Shown: positions 1-5,971 of the stretch, piece after piece
How positions within the stretch are numbered: position 1 is the stretch's first letter
Layout of the letters: each line of letters starts with the position of its first letter
NCBI GenBank assembly: GCA_004563195.1
Contig: SFTJ01000056.1
Location: 1-17,504, forward strand
DNA from: a bacterium
GTDB lineage: Bacteria > Bacteroidota > Bacteroidia > Bacteroidales > Muribaculaceae
Reading direction: 5' to 3'
DNA length: 17,504 nt
Notes under the pieces: generated by a model
Seen by the model: only the letters and a program-made list of their open reading frames with translations
Databases searched by the model: none
Told to the model about the DNA's origin: nothing
Translations under genes and position numbers: made by a program

Positions 1-2
1 AG

Positions 3-488
3 CGACTATCAGATACCGCCAAGCTACCTACTTATGGTAGTGAAAAGGCGGCATGTGCGGATATTTATTGTGATTTGCGCGTAGATAAATGTATTGAGTT
101 AAATCCAGATGCGGACTTTAAGCATATGGAAGTCAATACAGACCATTTTGAGCAGGTATATGTCAGTCCACATGAAACAGTAAAAATCCCTACAGGATGG
201 GCATTTCAGCCACCTGAAGGATACGCTGGATTCATTTATGCGCGGTCTGGGTTAGCTACTAAGAATGGTTTAAGACCGGCGAATTGTTTAGGAGTCTGTG
301 ATTGTGATTATGTGGGAGAATATATCGTAGCAATCCACAATGATACGGACGATTATCAATTCATCAACAATGGCGACCGCATTGCTCAACTTGAATTTAG
401 ACCATATGAGCAATCTGAATTTGAGTTAGTCGATGAACTAGATAAGACAGAGCGCGGGGACGGCGCATTCGGCTCTACAGGCGTATGA
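3..488 (+). CDS. dut: dUTP diphosphatase (dUTPase), 5' end outside the window
   Basis: Trimeric-type dUTPase, which hydrolyses dUTP to dUMP and pyrophosphate; phages use it to keep uracil out of their DNA. The frame is open from base 3, so the gene starts before the window and the TTG at 75 is internal. All five family motifs are visible in order: motif 1 (AACADIYCDL, bases 51-80), motif 2 (ARSGLA, about 240), motif 3 (CLGVCDCDYVGE, about 288-320, with the expected catalytic Asp), motif 4 (GDRIAQL, about 373) and the C-terminal P-loop-like motif 5 (RGDGAFGSTG). Only a few N-terminal residues should be missing. The stop overlaps the next start (ATGA), so it is probably translationally coupled to the following small gene. 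It is on the strand opposite to the tail genes. Confidence 0.95.
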   Translation, partial: RLSDTAKLPTYGSEKAACADIYCDLRVDKCIELNPDADFKHMEVNTDHFEQVYVSPHETVKIPTGWAFQPPEGYAGFIYARSGLATKNGLRPANCLGVCDCDYVGEYIVAIHNDTDDYQFINNGDRIAQLEFRPYEQSEFELVDELDKTERGDGAFGSTGV

Positions 489-691
489 TTATCCCTACTC
501 TACACATTGATGGCGATGAATCCTGCATTCATCTAGTTGACCCTGCTTATCCACATGAACCATATTCTATATTTCAAATGGAAACAAATAATGATACGGC
601 AGACCTATTCTTTGAGCTATTGGCCACAGTGCTTGAGGCATATGATGATGGATATGGCGCAGGATATGATGACGCAATCCAAGACTTTTAG
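485..691 (+). CDS. small acidic phage protein, function unknown
   Basis: 68 residues, not assignable to a function. The ATG overlaps the dUTPase stop by 4 bases (ATGA), which supports the start and suggests coupled translation. The protein is acidic and cytoplasmic-looking, with no signal or membrane segment. The C-terminal third (LEAYDDGYGAGYDDA) contains glycines spaced two or four residues apart and resembles the glycine-every-fourth-residue helix of the next gene product, so the two may be related or may interact. It sits in a short early-type operon behind dut. It may act in nucleotide or DNA metabolism, but only its position suggests that. Confidence 0.75.
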   Translation: MIIPTLHIDGDESCIHLVDPAYPHEPYSIFQMETNNDTADLFFELLATVLEAYDDGYGAGYDDAIQDF

Positions 692-707
692 GAAGGAGGA
701 GGACTAG

Positions 708-986
708 ATGTGGAAATTTAGGCGCATTGGTGATTATTATGAATTGCTAGATGGCGAAGATACGCTATATTTATGTAAACGGCTCGATTCTATTATGGTA
801 GACACGCTAGAGGATTTATGTAATAGGCATAATGCCGAAATTGCTAAATATGATGAGCTAGATGTTAATATTATCAGTTGCGACGAAGCATATCTGAATG
901 GTCTTGAAGACGGTAAGGAAGAAGGATATACCGCTGGATACAAGCGCGGATTAGCAGACGCTCTAGGCAAAGACGAAATCGAATAA
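708..986 (+). CDS. small protein with C-terminal GX3-repeat helix, function unknown
   Basis: 92 residues, preceded by a very strong ribosome site (AAGGAGGAGG, 694-703) five bases ahead of the ATG. The C-terminal quarter reads GLEDGKEEGYTAGYKRGLAD, that is glycine at every fourth position over five consecutive repeats. This is the pattern of the deca-GX3 motif known from Yae1-like proteins and of many small phage proteins, and would form a helix with a glycine stripe suited to close helix packing. The N-terminal part has no motif I recognise. It is the last gene of the + strand operon and ends just before the terminator at 991. The opposite-strand reading frame over the same bases is a shadow. 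Confidence 0.8.
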   Translation: MWKFRRIGDYYELLDGEDTLYLCKRLDSIMVDTLEDLCNRHNAEIAKYDELDVNIISCDEAYLNGLEDGKEEGYTAGYKRGLADALGKDEIE

Positions 987-990
987 AAAA

Positions 991-1034
991 ATGGGGAACA
1001 TGGTAGACATAATAATCTATCCAATGTTCCCCAT
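991..1034. terminator. bidirectional hairpin terminator between converging operons
   Basis: ATGGGGAACAT (991-1001) pairs with ATGTTCCCCAT (1024-1034), and the stem extends inwards through TGGTAGA and TCTATCCA with one bulge. On the - strand the stem runs straight into a seven-T tract, giving a classic Rho-independent terminator for the tail and lysis operon. On the + strand the following bases are AT-rich but not a clean T run, so termination of the dut operon here is less certain. Confidence 0.85.
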
Positions 1035-1048
1035 AAATTTATAATTTA

Positions 1049-1079
1049 TTAAGTCGTTTCTGTTGCCGTTATTGCAGAG
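1049..1079 (-). pseudogene. leftover 3' end of a fibre-type gene
   Basis: Immediately behind the 1081-1755 gene, in another frame, the - strand reads TSAITATETT and a stop. It is a degenerate copy of the final codons of that gene (GTISATEVTA): 22 of the last 27 aligned bases match, allowing one 3-base gap. It has no start of its own. The simplest reading is a remnant left when the gene's 3' end was replaced or duplicated. It is short, so chance is not fully excluded. Confidence 0.45.
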
Positions 1080-1080
1080 G

Positions 1081-1755
1081 TTATGCCGTCACTTCCGTTG
1101 CGCTGATTGTTCCGCTATCGTCCACGGTGATTTTGAATTTTTTTGTACTGTCTGGAGTTGAGGACTTAACGATCAAACCGGAAACCGGAGGAAGGAACTT
1201 CTCATCCAGCGTTTTAATCTCTTCGGTGCTTCCGTCCCATGTGATCTCCGGGTCTGCATCACGTCCGAGCGCGAAACCGGTGATAAGAGACATACCTTCA
1301 CCAGCAAGAAAGTATGTGCCTTTTTCCGGGAACGTTATTCCTTCTAATACGGCATTGTCTTTAAGCGCGACAACAACAACGAACTCTGATTCAGCATAAT
1401 AGTCATCTGTAGACAGAACAATTTGGCCGTTTGATTTTACGCCGGAAATTACACTGCAACAATACGCCCCTTCGGAATGATCGCCGGTCGGAACGGCATC
1501 CGAAACTTTATACCAAAACGCTCCTGGGATTTCGGGATACGGAACGCTTACCAAAGATTTATCATAGAACGGTCTATTCTTTATATAGTCACTAGCAGTA
1601 GCATCATTTTGATTCCAGTCGGGGGTGGATACTGAACTACCACCACCAGTTACGTTCAAAGTTTTACCATCTTTGCTCAAAGCAAGACCGTCACCCAACA
1701 CAAAGCCACCGCATGGAACTTTGGTAAGTGTGTTCATATCATTTGTGTTTGTCAT
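1081..1755 (-). CDS. putative tail fibre / tail-tip protein, last gene of the operon
   Basis: 224 residues. The N-terminus (KVPCGGFVLGDGLALS, then KTLNV) is related to those of the two genes upstream (KVPGGAFYAGDGLTVD and NNFCGGIRID), suggesting a shared attachment segment. A glycine and serine linker follows, then DWNQNDATASDYIKNRPFY (about residues 46-64), a motif I know from fibre-like proteins of gut phages. The rest has no recognised fold; near the end EIKTLDEKFLP precedes a terminal ITVDDSGTISATEVTA. The start follows an AAAGGAG ribosome site. It is probably a receptor-binding or tip protein, inferred from position and motifs and not from a known structure. Its final bases are duplicated at 1845-1901. 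Confidence 0.75.
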   Translation of the reverse strand: MTNTNDMNTLTKVPCGGFVLGDGLALSKDGKTLNVTGGGSSVSTPDWNQNDATASDYIKNRPFYDKSLVSVPYPEIPGAFWYKVSDAVPTGDHSEGAYCCSVISGVKSNGQIVLSTDDYYAESEFVVVVALKDNAVLEGITFPEKGTYFLAGEGMSLITGFALGRDADPEITWDGSTEEIKTLDEKFLPPVSGLIVKSSTPDSTKKFKITVDDSGTISATEVTA

Positions 1756-1844
1756 AATTTTTCTCCTTTATTTTGTAATCCATGAAGTAAGAAAGTAACC
1801 GATATTGCGTTGAAGCGTTGATACATATATTTTATTCATCTGGA

Positions 1845-1901
1845 TTATGCCGTCACTTCAGTTGCTTTTATTGTGCCGTTATCGTCCACGGTGATTCTGA
1901 T
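1845..1901 (-). pseudogene. orphan 3' end copy of the neighbouring fibre gene
   Basis: The - strand reads IRITVDDNGTIKATEVTA and a stop, nearly the same as the end of the 1081-1755 product. At DNA level 49 of 57 bases match positions 1081-1137. It lies just behind the stop of the 1904-2380 gene but in another frame, and an in-frame TAA (overlapping TTTAATTAA) blocks any direct frameshift from that gene. There is no start or ribosome site. It therefore looks like the old 3' end of the upstream gene, cut off when that gene gained a new C-terminus. Confidence 0.75.
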
Positions 1902-1903
1902 AT

Positions 1904-2380
1904 TTAATTAAACAGTGTACCATACGGCCCGCAATCACTTTCTGCCAACCCACTGAGTATAAATGCGCTATAAGTTACAGCATGAATATTAGCTTGAAAA
2001 TCAAAAGAGGAAACTAATATTTTGCCTTCATTATTGATACTTTGGCATGATGTGGCCCCAATGAATTGAGCCCCATCCTGGGCATCAGCATACATACAAG
2101 GTACAAAAGTAAAATAGATTCCTCCGTCGACTATCAATTCTGCATAAGGCAACATACCGTTCATAAGCGCATCGTAAACTTCTTTGCCGGTTTTATCGCT
2201 CACATATGTATATCCGTCTCCGGATTCGTTTGCCGTACCCGTAATCGTTACCTTGAACAATCCGCCACCCGTAGAGCCGCCATCTCCGCCTCCAGCGCTA
2301 ACCGTTCTAGTAACAGGATCAACAGTCAACCCATCGCCAGCATAGAATGCACCACCCGGCACTTTTACTTTATTACTCAT
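1904..2380 (-). CDS. putative tail fibre-associated protein
   Basis: 158 residues. It begins SNKVKVPGGAFYAGDGLTVD, sharing the VPxGGFxxGDGL pattern of the following gene, then a flexible linker (GGGDGGSTGGG, about residues 31-41) and a compact domain with no motif I recognise (LIVDGGIYFTFVP about residue 83). GGGAGG sits upstream of the ATG at workable spacing. The C-terminus (CGPYGTLFN) does not resemble its neighbour's, and an orphan copy of the neighbour's ending follows directly (1845-1901), so this C-terminus is probably a replacement. The role in adsorption is inferred from the locus. Confidence 0.7.
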   Translation of the reverse strand: MSNKVKVPGGAFYAGDGLTVDPVTRTVSAGGGDGGSTGGGLFKVTITGTANESGDGYTYVSDKTGKEVYDALMNGMLPYAELIVDGGIYFTFVPCMYADAQDGAQFIGATSCQSINNEGKILVSSFDFQANIHAVTYSAFILSGLAESDCGPYGTLFN

Positions 2381-2401
2381 ATCACATTTCCTCCCATATT
2401 A

Positions 2402-2929
2402 TTAAGTAGATGCTTTCATTACAATAGTAAACGTCTGGTCGCCTGTATTCTTAACCTGTTTAGCCTCAGTAGTATATCCTGTTTTAGTAGCTGTAACAGT
2501 ATATGTATCGCCAATACCCTTTAGTAGGAATTGCTTTGCATTGCCACTAACTGGGTCAACTGTCTCGCCATCAGTATTAGTCACAGTGATAATAGCATCA
2601 TTTGGCGTTACATCAACAGTAAGCAAGAAGCCATTCTGTAGAGTAACGGCTCCATTTACAATCTTGAAAAAGCGCCCATCAAGACCAACGCCGCAATTAC
2701 CACGACCCATAATAGGCGCACCAATTTCTTCGCCTTCCGAACCATGTAGAGTGATATAACCAGCGCCACCAACTTTAACCACGGTAAATAATGCGCCATC
2801 CCAGAGCTGTCCACAAGTAGATACTGCTTTACTTTTGTCAACGCTTGCTGCATTTACATCACAAATTACACCATCAATAATCTTGAGCGTATTTTTGTCT
2901 ATCCGAATTCCTCCGCAAAAATTATTCAT
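2402..2929 (-). CDS. putative tail-tip protein with PEGA/Ig-like C-terminal domain
   Basis: 175 residues. The first 20 residues (NNFCGGIRIDKNTLKIIDG) are like the starts of the next two genes. A middle part reads QLWDGALFTVVKVGGAGYI. The last 70 residues form a beta-rich domain of the PEGA/Ig-like kind: LTVDVTPNDAIITV, GETVDP, then GIGDTYTVTATKTGYTT and a final FTIVMKA. Such domains bind surface polysaccharide or act as spacers in phage tails; binding here is inferred. The start is preceded by AAGGGA, a moderate ribosome site about 12 bases ahead. It is the first of three small tail-tip genes behind the lysis pair. Confidence 0.75.
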   Translation of the reverse strand: MNNFCGGIRIDKNTLKIIDGVICDVNAASVDKSKAVSTCGQLWDGALFTVVKVGGAGYITLHGSEGEEIGAPIMGRGNCGVGLDGRFFKIVNGAVTLQNGFLLTVDVTPNDAIITVTNTDGETVDPVSGNAKQFLLKGIGDTYTVTATKTGYTTEAKQVKNTGDQTFTIVMKAST

Positions 2930-2948
2930 ATATAATCATTCCCTTCAT

Positions 2949-3005
2949 CTATATGTAGCTTGCGCCGTTTTCTACATCAGTCGGTTTTGTATCAATAGAG
3001 CGCCC
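2949..3005 (-). pseudogene. possible remnant of a phage structural gene
   Basis: In the 134-base gap behind the amidase, the - strand reads GRSIDTKPTDVENGASYI and a stop, followed by bases that would continue like IEMDTGK if one codon were changed. The DTKPTDVxNGSxxIEMDTGK string is one I associate with short gut-phage structural proteins. No convincing start or ribosome site lies ahead of it. This is pattern recognition from memory and weak. Confidence 0.3.
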
Positions 3006-3026
3006 GAATTTATAGGGCGCTCTATT
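2994..3026. other. perfect 12-bp inverted repeat without a T tract
   Basis: AATAGAGCGCCC (2994-3005) and GGGCGCTCTATT (3015-3026) form an uninterrupted 12-bp stem with a 9-base loop in the gap between the amidase and the 2402-2929 gene. Neither strand has a T run behind it, so it is not a standard Rho-independent terminator. It may protect an mRNA end, mark a processing site or be a recombination scar. Confidence 0.75.
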
Positions 3027-3063
3027 CACTCCACAATATGCCGAACGATATATTATCCTCACA

Positions 3064-4008
3064 TTAAATTCTTTTTGTGTATTTAAGTGAAATCCATCCG
3101 TTTTTCTTCTGAGAATACGCCTTGAGTAGCCCCCATCCATTTTGTTCTTCTACGATAGTATAGCCACCACCATATGGAATCGATTGTACAATACTGTAGC
3201 CAGTTCCGGGGCCACTGCGGACGTTCAGGCCGCTCTGGGCAGTGATGCGGACGATATACGGCTTGAATTCCTGTTCCGGCCACACCTGTGTTCCAGCGGC
3301 ATCAAAAACGGCGTATCCGTCCTTGCAGGCCGCTTTGGCGTATTCCATATTGGTGTAGGCCCCGATCTGACTCGCCACGTCGGCCCAGGACTTCCGGATA
3401 CGGTACATCTGGCCGGATGCGGAGGGTTGTTCCGGGGTCGGAACTGCTGCGGCCTGTCCCATGGCTGCGGCCACGTCCCGGCGGAGCGTCAGGAGACTGT
3501 AGCCCATTCCCAGACCGTCCCAGAGGTGCTGCGGGTCCACATGGTCCGTGTTGCTAAGACCCCGCCTAGTCACATCGTAGTGAGTCTCTACCGCTGTATA
3601 TGGGTCCCAACCGTACTTCTTACAGAGCTGTGCAATCAGCCAAACCGCGTTCCTGTAAGCCGCTTCGGCGTAGGCCCGGGCCGCAGCGAGGTCGGAGACG
3701 GTGAACGTCGCGCCGCTGGTGTATTTGATCTGGGACGGCTCACCCATCTCGATGCCGATGTACCTGTCATTGCCGGGCGAACCGACGTGCCAGCATTTGT
3801 AGTTGTCTGGCATACAGTGCAGGATTTGCGTATCATCCACCATATAATGAACAACATACTGGCTTCCGTTGTTCTGCCAGTAATTGCGCAGCACGTCTGC
3901 GCTCGGCTGCGGCGTTCCGATGGAGTGCAGAACGACACCCTGCGGCGTCAACTTCTCAGCCGCTTTGTATCGCCGGTTCCCGCTGCAGATTGCCTCAGTG
4001 ATCCGCAT
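3064..4008 (-). CDS. endolysin: N-acetylmuramoyl-L-alanine amidase (Amidase_2) with SH3 domain
   Basis: 314 residues from the ATG at 4008, which overlaps the holin stop by 14 bases; the longer frame from 4083 would lie inside the holin gene, so I reject it. The enzyme cuts the bond between MurNAc and L-Ala in peptidoglycan. The zinc amidase domain spans about residues 1-175: GVVLHSIG (H28), YVVHYMVDD, YIGIEMGE, ETHYDVTRRG (H133) and TDHVDPQHLW (H146, D148) carry the likely ligands and catalytic residues. Residues 200-240 resemble a SPOR-like linker domain (MYRIRKSWADV, DGYAVFDAAG). Residues 250-314 are a bacterial SH3 wall-binding domain (LNVRSGPGTGYSIV, NGWGLLKAY, GWISLKY). There is no signal peptide, so release depends on the holin. 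The gene is distinctly GC-rich against its surroundings, suggesting a different source. Confidence 0.93.
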   Translation of the reverse strand: MRITEAICSGNRRYKAAEKLTPQGVVLHSIGTPQPSADVLRNYWQNNGSQYVVHYMVDDTQILHCMPDNYKCWHVGSPGNDRYIGIEMGEPSQIKYTSGATFTVSDLAAARAYAEAAYRNAVWLIAQLCKKYGWDPYTAVETHYDVTRRGLSNTDHVDPQHLWDGLGMGYSLLTLRRDVAAAMGQAAAVPTPEQPSASGQMYRIRKSWADVASQIGAYTNMEYAKAACKDGYAVFDAAGTQVWPEQEFKPYIVRITAQSGLNVRSGPGTGYSIVQSIPYGGGYTIVEEQNGWGLLKAYSQKKNGWISLKYTKRI

Positions 4009-4279
4009 TCTGATTCGCCCCCGTTCCGAGCTGCTTAAATACTTGGTTGACGCCGGTCGCAGCGAGTCCCGATACAATACCAATCGCCACGGCCGTGATC
4101 ATGTCACCGGCCGGATAATCCGGCATGATGTACATTGCGGCCGCGCCCAGCGCGCCGCCCAGCAGCCCGCAGATCGCAGGCAGCCACTTGTTGTCGAGCT
4201 TCGTCGCTTTGATCGCCAGTGCCAGCACATAGCAGATGACCGTGATCGCCGCAACCGATGTGATTCCCATGATTTCCAT
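3995..4279 (-). CDS. phage holin
   Basis: 94 residues with three hydrophobic stretches: about residues 6-24 (ITSVAAITVICYVLALA), 33-52 (LPAICGLLGGALGAAAMYIM) and 62-78 (AVAIGIVSGLAATGVNQ), then a short polar tail. Size, topology, the SGLAATGVNQ string and position just ahead of an amidase fit holins of Gram-positive phages (probably the A118-like/Phage_holin_5_2 type, named from memory). It would open the membrane at the end of infection so the amidase reaches the wall. GCAGGAGG lies 8-10 bases ahead of the ATG. It overlaps the amidase, giving tight co-translation. Confidence 0.88.
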   Translation of the reverse strand: MEIMGITSVAAITVICYVLALAIKATKLDNKWLPAICGLLGGALGAAAMYIMPDYPAGDMITAVAIGIVSGLAATGVNQVFKQLGTGANQNADH

Positions 4280-4344
4280 ATTATTTACCTCCTGCTTGCG
4301 GCAAATTCGCCGCCGTTTTCCATTTTTCTATTTCCATTTACCAA

Positions 4345-4392
4345 TTAAAAGTTTGTACGTCCATCATAAATTGTAAATATATTTTGTGGCAC
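4345..4392 (-). pseudogene. 15-codon start of a truncated phage gene
   Basis: A GTG at 4392, with AAGGGGG seven bases ahead, opens MPQNIFTIYDGRTNF and stops. This is the N-terminus I recall from a family of gut-phage structural proteins that continues FWQWDTGQ; here the reading after TTT is TAA TTG GTA. The strong ribosome site with so short a frame, plus the recognisable start, points to a truncated gene. The following 60 bases hold only a small GCGGC/GCCGC hairpin and the holin ribosome site. Confidence 0.5.
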
Positions 4393-4419
4393 TTTCGCAC
4401 CCCCTTAGTTTTTTATTTC

Positions 4420-4577
4420 TTAATATATATCCCAACTAGAACCGTTATCTATATATGGAATATATAAATCCCAGCTAGAACCGTTGTCAATATAGCACTG
4501 ATATGCATCCCAACTACTACCATTATCGATGTAGACTACACCTGCGCTTCCACTTGTTGTCAAAGTAGCTTGTTGAT
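4420..4577 (-). pseudogene. detached or frameshifted C-terminus with three IDNGSSWD repeats
   Basis: Behind the stop of the 4578-5363 fibre gene, in its -1 frame, the - strand encodes QATLTTSGSAGVVYIDNGSS and two more YIDNGSSWD units before a stop at 4420. The three units agree in protein but use different codons (GGT AGT AGT, GGT TCT AGC, GGT TCT AGT), so the repeat has been kept as protein. I recall this triple repeat as the C-terminus of gut-phage tail proteins. No start with a ribosome site lies ahead of it. It is either the old C-terminus of the fibre, displaced by recombination, or is reached by -1 frameshifting at the A6 run in GGAAAAAACTC, 18-23 bases before the fibre stop. Confidence 0.7.
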
Positions 4578-5363
4578 TTACTGTTCGTTTGTGAGTTTTT
4601 TCCAGGTGCCGTAGCTAACGCCATTGTTGTATACTTTGTAGTAAACATCACCCAGACTGTCCAAAAAAAGTTGGTGGGCCTTGTCCATAGTCCCGTCGGA
4701 CTCGTAGACCACAATGACCAGGCATACGCCGCTGACGGAGCCGCTGTATGGCGCGTTGGCTGCCGTTCCGTCGGCATTGTAGACCCGCCAGAGACCGGGA
4801 ACCGCCGCATTGCCCGTATTGAAGTCCGTGATGTAGCCGAAATTGGTCGGATTCAGAAGCGTTTTCAGGACGTCCGTAGGGTTTGTGATCGTGCCAAGCG
4901 TCATCCTGCCCGCCACGGCCAAATCTCCGCTGATGTCGCCGCCCGTGGTGGGCAGCGCCCCAATGGCAGCCGGTGTAATGCCGAGGTTTGTCCGGGCCTC
5001 GGCAGCAGTCGTCGCACCGGTGCCGCCATATTCAAGTCCAAGAGCTTGAGTTAATTTAAGACTAGCCTCTACGGTTAAAGCACCGCTTTCGCTCTCGACA
5101 ATTCTGCTCGTATAAGCATTGGCATTTCCGTCAAAATGAAATTGTACTGCGCTTGCTCCACCATCTGTGCCAACATCTACATTTTTTCCAATTTTAATCG
5201 ATTGCTCAAACGTATCAACCTTAACAGCTCCAGTATTATCTGGAGTTACATTATTCACAGAGGCAACAGCGCCATCTACCTGTGATACTTTTGTTTTTGG
5301 ATATAATACATCATAATCAGTACCATTGTACTGTTTCATTGTAATATTTTTATTTTCAGCCAT
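4578..5363 (-). CDS. tail fibre protein (phage-fibre/collar type)
   Basis: 261 residues. The N-terminal part (NITMKQYNGTDYDVLYPKTK, VDGAVASVNNVTPDNTGAVK) is an attachment segment common in fibre genes. About residues 107-150 (YGGTGATTAAEARTNLGITP, then GALPTTGGDISGDLAVAG) is the phage-fibre repeat motif. The rest (GLWRVYNADGTAANAPYSGS to WKKLTNEQ) resembles fibre tip domains. The start has AGAGGT eight bases ahead. Bases below about 5030 are strongly GC-rich while the first 330 bases are AT-rich, so the gene looks like a recent fusion of two sources. An out-of-frame IDNGSSWD repeat follows its stop. It probably contacts the host surface and belongs to the tail-tip group. Confidence 0.85.
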   Translation of the reverse strand: MAENKNITMKQYNGTDYDVLYPKTKVSQVDGAVASVNNVTPDNTGAVKVDTFEQSIKIGKNVDVGTDGGASAVQFHFDGNANAYTSRIVESESGALTVEASLKLTQALGLEYGGTGATTAAEARTNLGITPAAIGALPTTGGDISGDLAVAGRMTLGTITNPTDVLKTLLNPTNFGYITDFNTGNAAVPGLWRVYNADGTAANAPYSGSVSGVCLVIVVYESDGTMDKAHQLFLDSLGDVYYKVYNNGVSYGTWKKLTNEQ

Positions 5364-5375
5364 TTCTTACCTCTA

Positions 5376-5654
5376 TCATCCTGTTAATTCAAAATAAACT
5401 TGACCAGATTGCAAAGTTGGAGCCGCAGTCGCCACTTGAATTCTATCAGCCTTAAATGTTGCGTCGTTTAGATTCTCGGTTGCTTCAATTTCAGATGCAA
5501 CATGGTTGATGTTGACCGCAATCAATGCCTTTGGAGACATTGCGTCGGCCGTTACAATAGCATGAGCTGTGGTATAATTCCCAACCTCAACATCTGCAAT
5601 AAACTCGTCTCGCTTATTTACATCAGAAATTCTAATATCTTGATATTTTAGCAT
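5376..5654 (-). CDS. small tail-associated protein, paralogue of the next upstream gene
   Basis: 92 residues, not assignable to a known function. Its ATG overlaps the stop of the upstream gene (TAATG), so the pair is coupled. The layout parallels its neighbour: a helix-rich first part (TTAHAIV, then NHVASEIEATENLN), then a Pro/Ala stretch and a terminal strand QVYFELTG that matches DFWFEVTA of the neighbour. This suggests duplication followed by divergence. Located between the hub and the fibre, they may connect the two or form part of the tail tip; that is inference from position. Confidence 0.75.
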   Translation of the reverse strand: MLKYQDIRISDVNKRDEFIADVEVGNYTTAHAIVTADAMSPKALIAVNINHVASEIEATENLNDATFKADRIQVATAAPTLQSGQVYFELTG

Positions 5655-5968
5655 TATGCCGTCACCTCAAACCAAAAATCGCCATTTTCTTGAGATGTTG
5701 GCATAGTCGATGACACCACATATGCTGGGCTATATCTTGCTGCAAAATAATCCTGTACGGCCTCAATCGTATCATTCATATCATTGAGATAGTTTGCTTG
5801 AATAATCTTTCTCGCATAGTTTGGAATTTGAACGAGGATTTGCTGCGCCAACGCATAATCTTCATTTTTCATTGCCGTCTGGTATTGATTAACAAGTTGC
5901 AAATCAGATTGCTCAATATCCATCATTCTAGGAAATGTCTGCGTTGACTCTGGGAATGTAGTTGCCAT
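5654..5968 (-). CDS. small tail-associated protein
   Basis: 104 residues. The start at 5968 is close behind the stop of the hub gene (TGA TAA ATG), with AAGGAGG as ribosome site. Predicted mostly helical: EDYALAQQILVQIPNYARKI and NDMNDTIEAVQDYF, then MPTSQENGDFWFEVTA at the end. The last four residues and their codons (GAGGTGACGGCATAA) nearly repeat the ending of the 1081-1755 fibre gene, which may provide a short homology for recombination. No known function; tail-tip assembly is likely from context. Confidence 0.75.
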   Translation of the reverse strand: MATTFPESTQTFPRMMDIEQSDLQLVNQYQTAMKNEDYALAQQILVQIPNYARKIIQANYLNDMNDTIEAVQDYFAARYSPAYVVSSTMPTSQENGDFWFEVTA

Positions 5969-5971
5969 TTA

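Noticed and set aside
1845..1920. Programmed frameshift linking the 1904-2380 gene to the orphan 3' end
   Set aside because: The orphan's frame has its own TAA within TTTAATTAA at the junction and there is no slippery heptamer, so a direct shift cannot read into it.
1081..2929. Diversity-generating retroelement (variable repeat at fibre 3' ends)
   Set aside because: No reverse transcriptase, no template repeat with adenine-only changes and no lectin-type variable domain; differences between the copies involve all bases.
3142..4038. Long + strand open frame of 298 codons opposite the amidase
   Set aside because: It is the complement of a well-supported endolysin gene in GC-rich DNA, has no ribosome site and encodes no recognisable domain.
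4008..4083. Upstream start of the amidase at 4083
   Set aside because: The extra 25 residues lie wholly inside the holin gene in another frame; the ATG at 4008 gives the usual short overlap and the family's normal start.
4420..4550. Repeated bases suggestive of a CRISPR-like array
   Set aside because: The units differ at many bases, agree only as protein and have no unique spacers of constant length; they are coding repeats.
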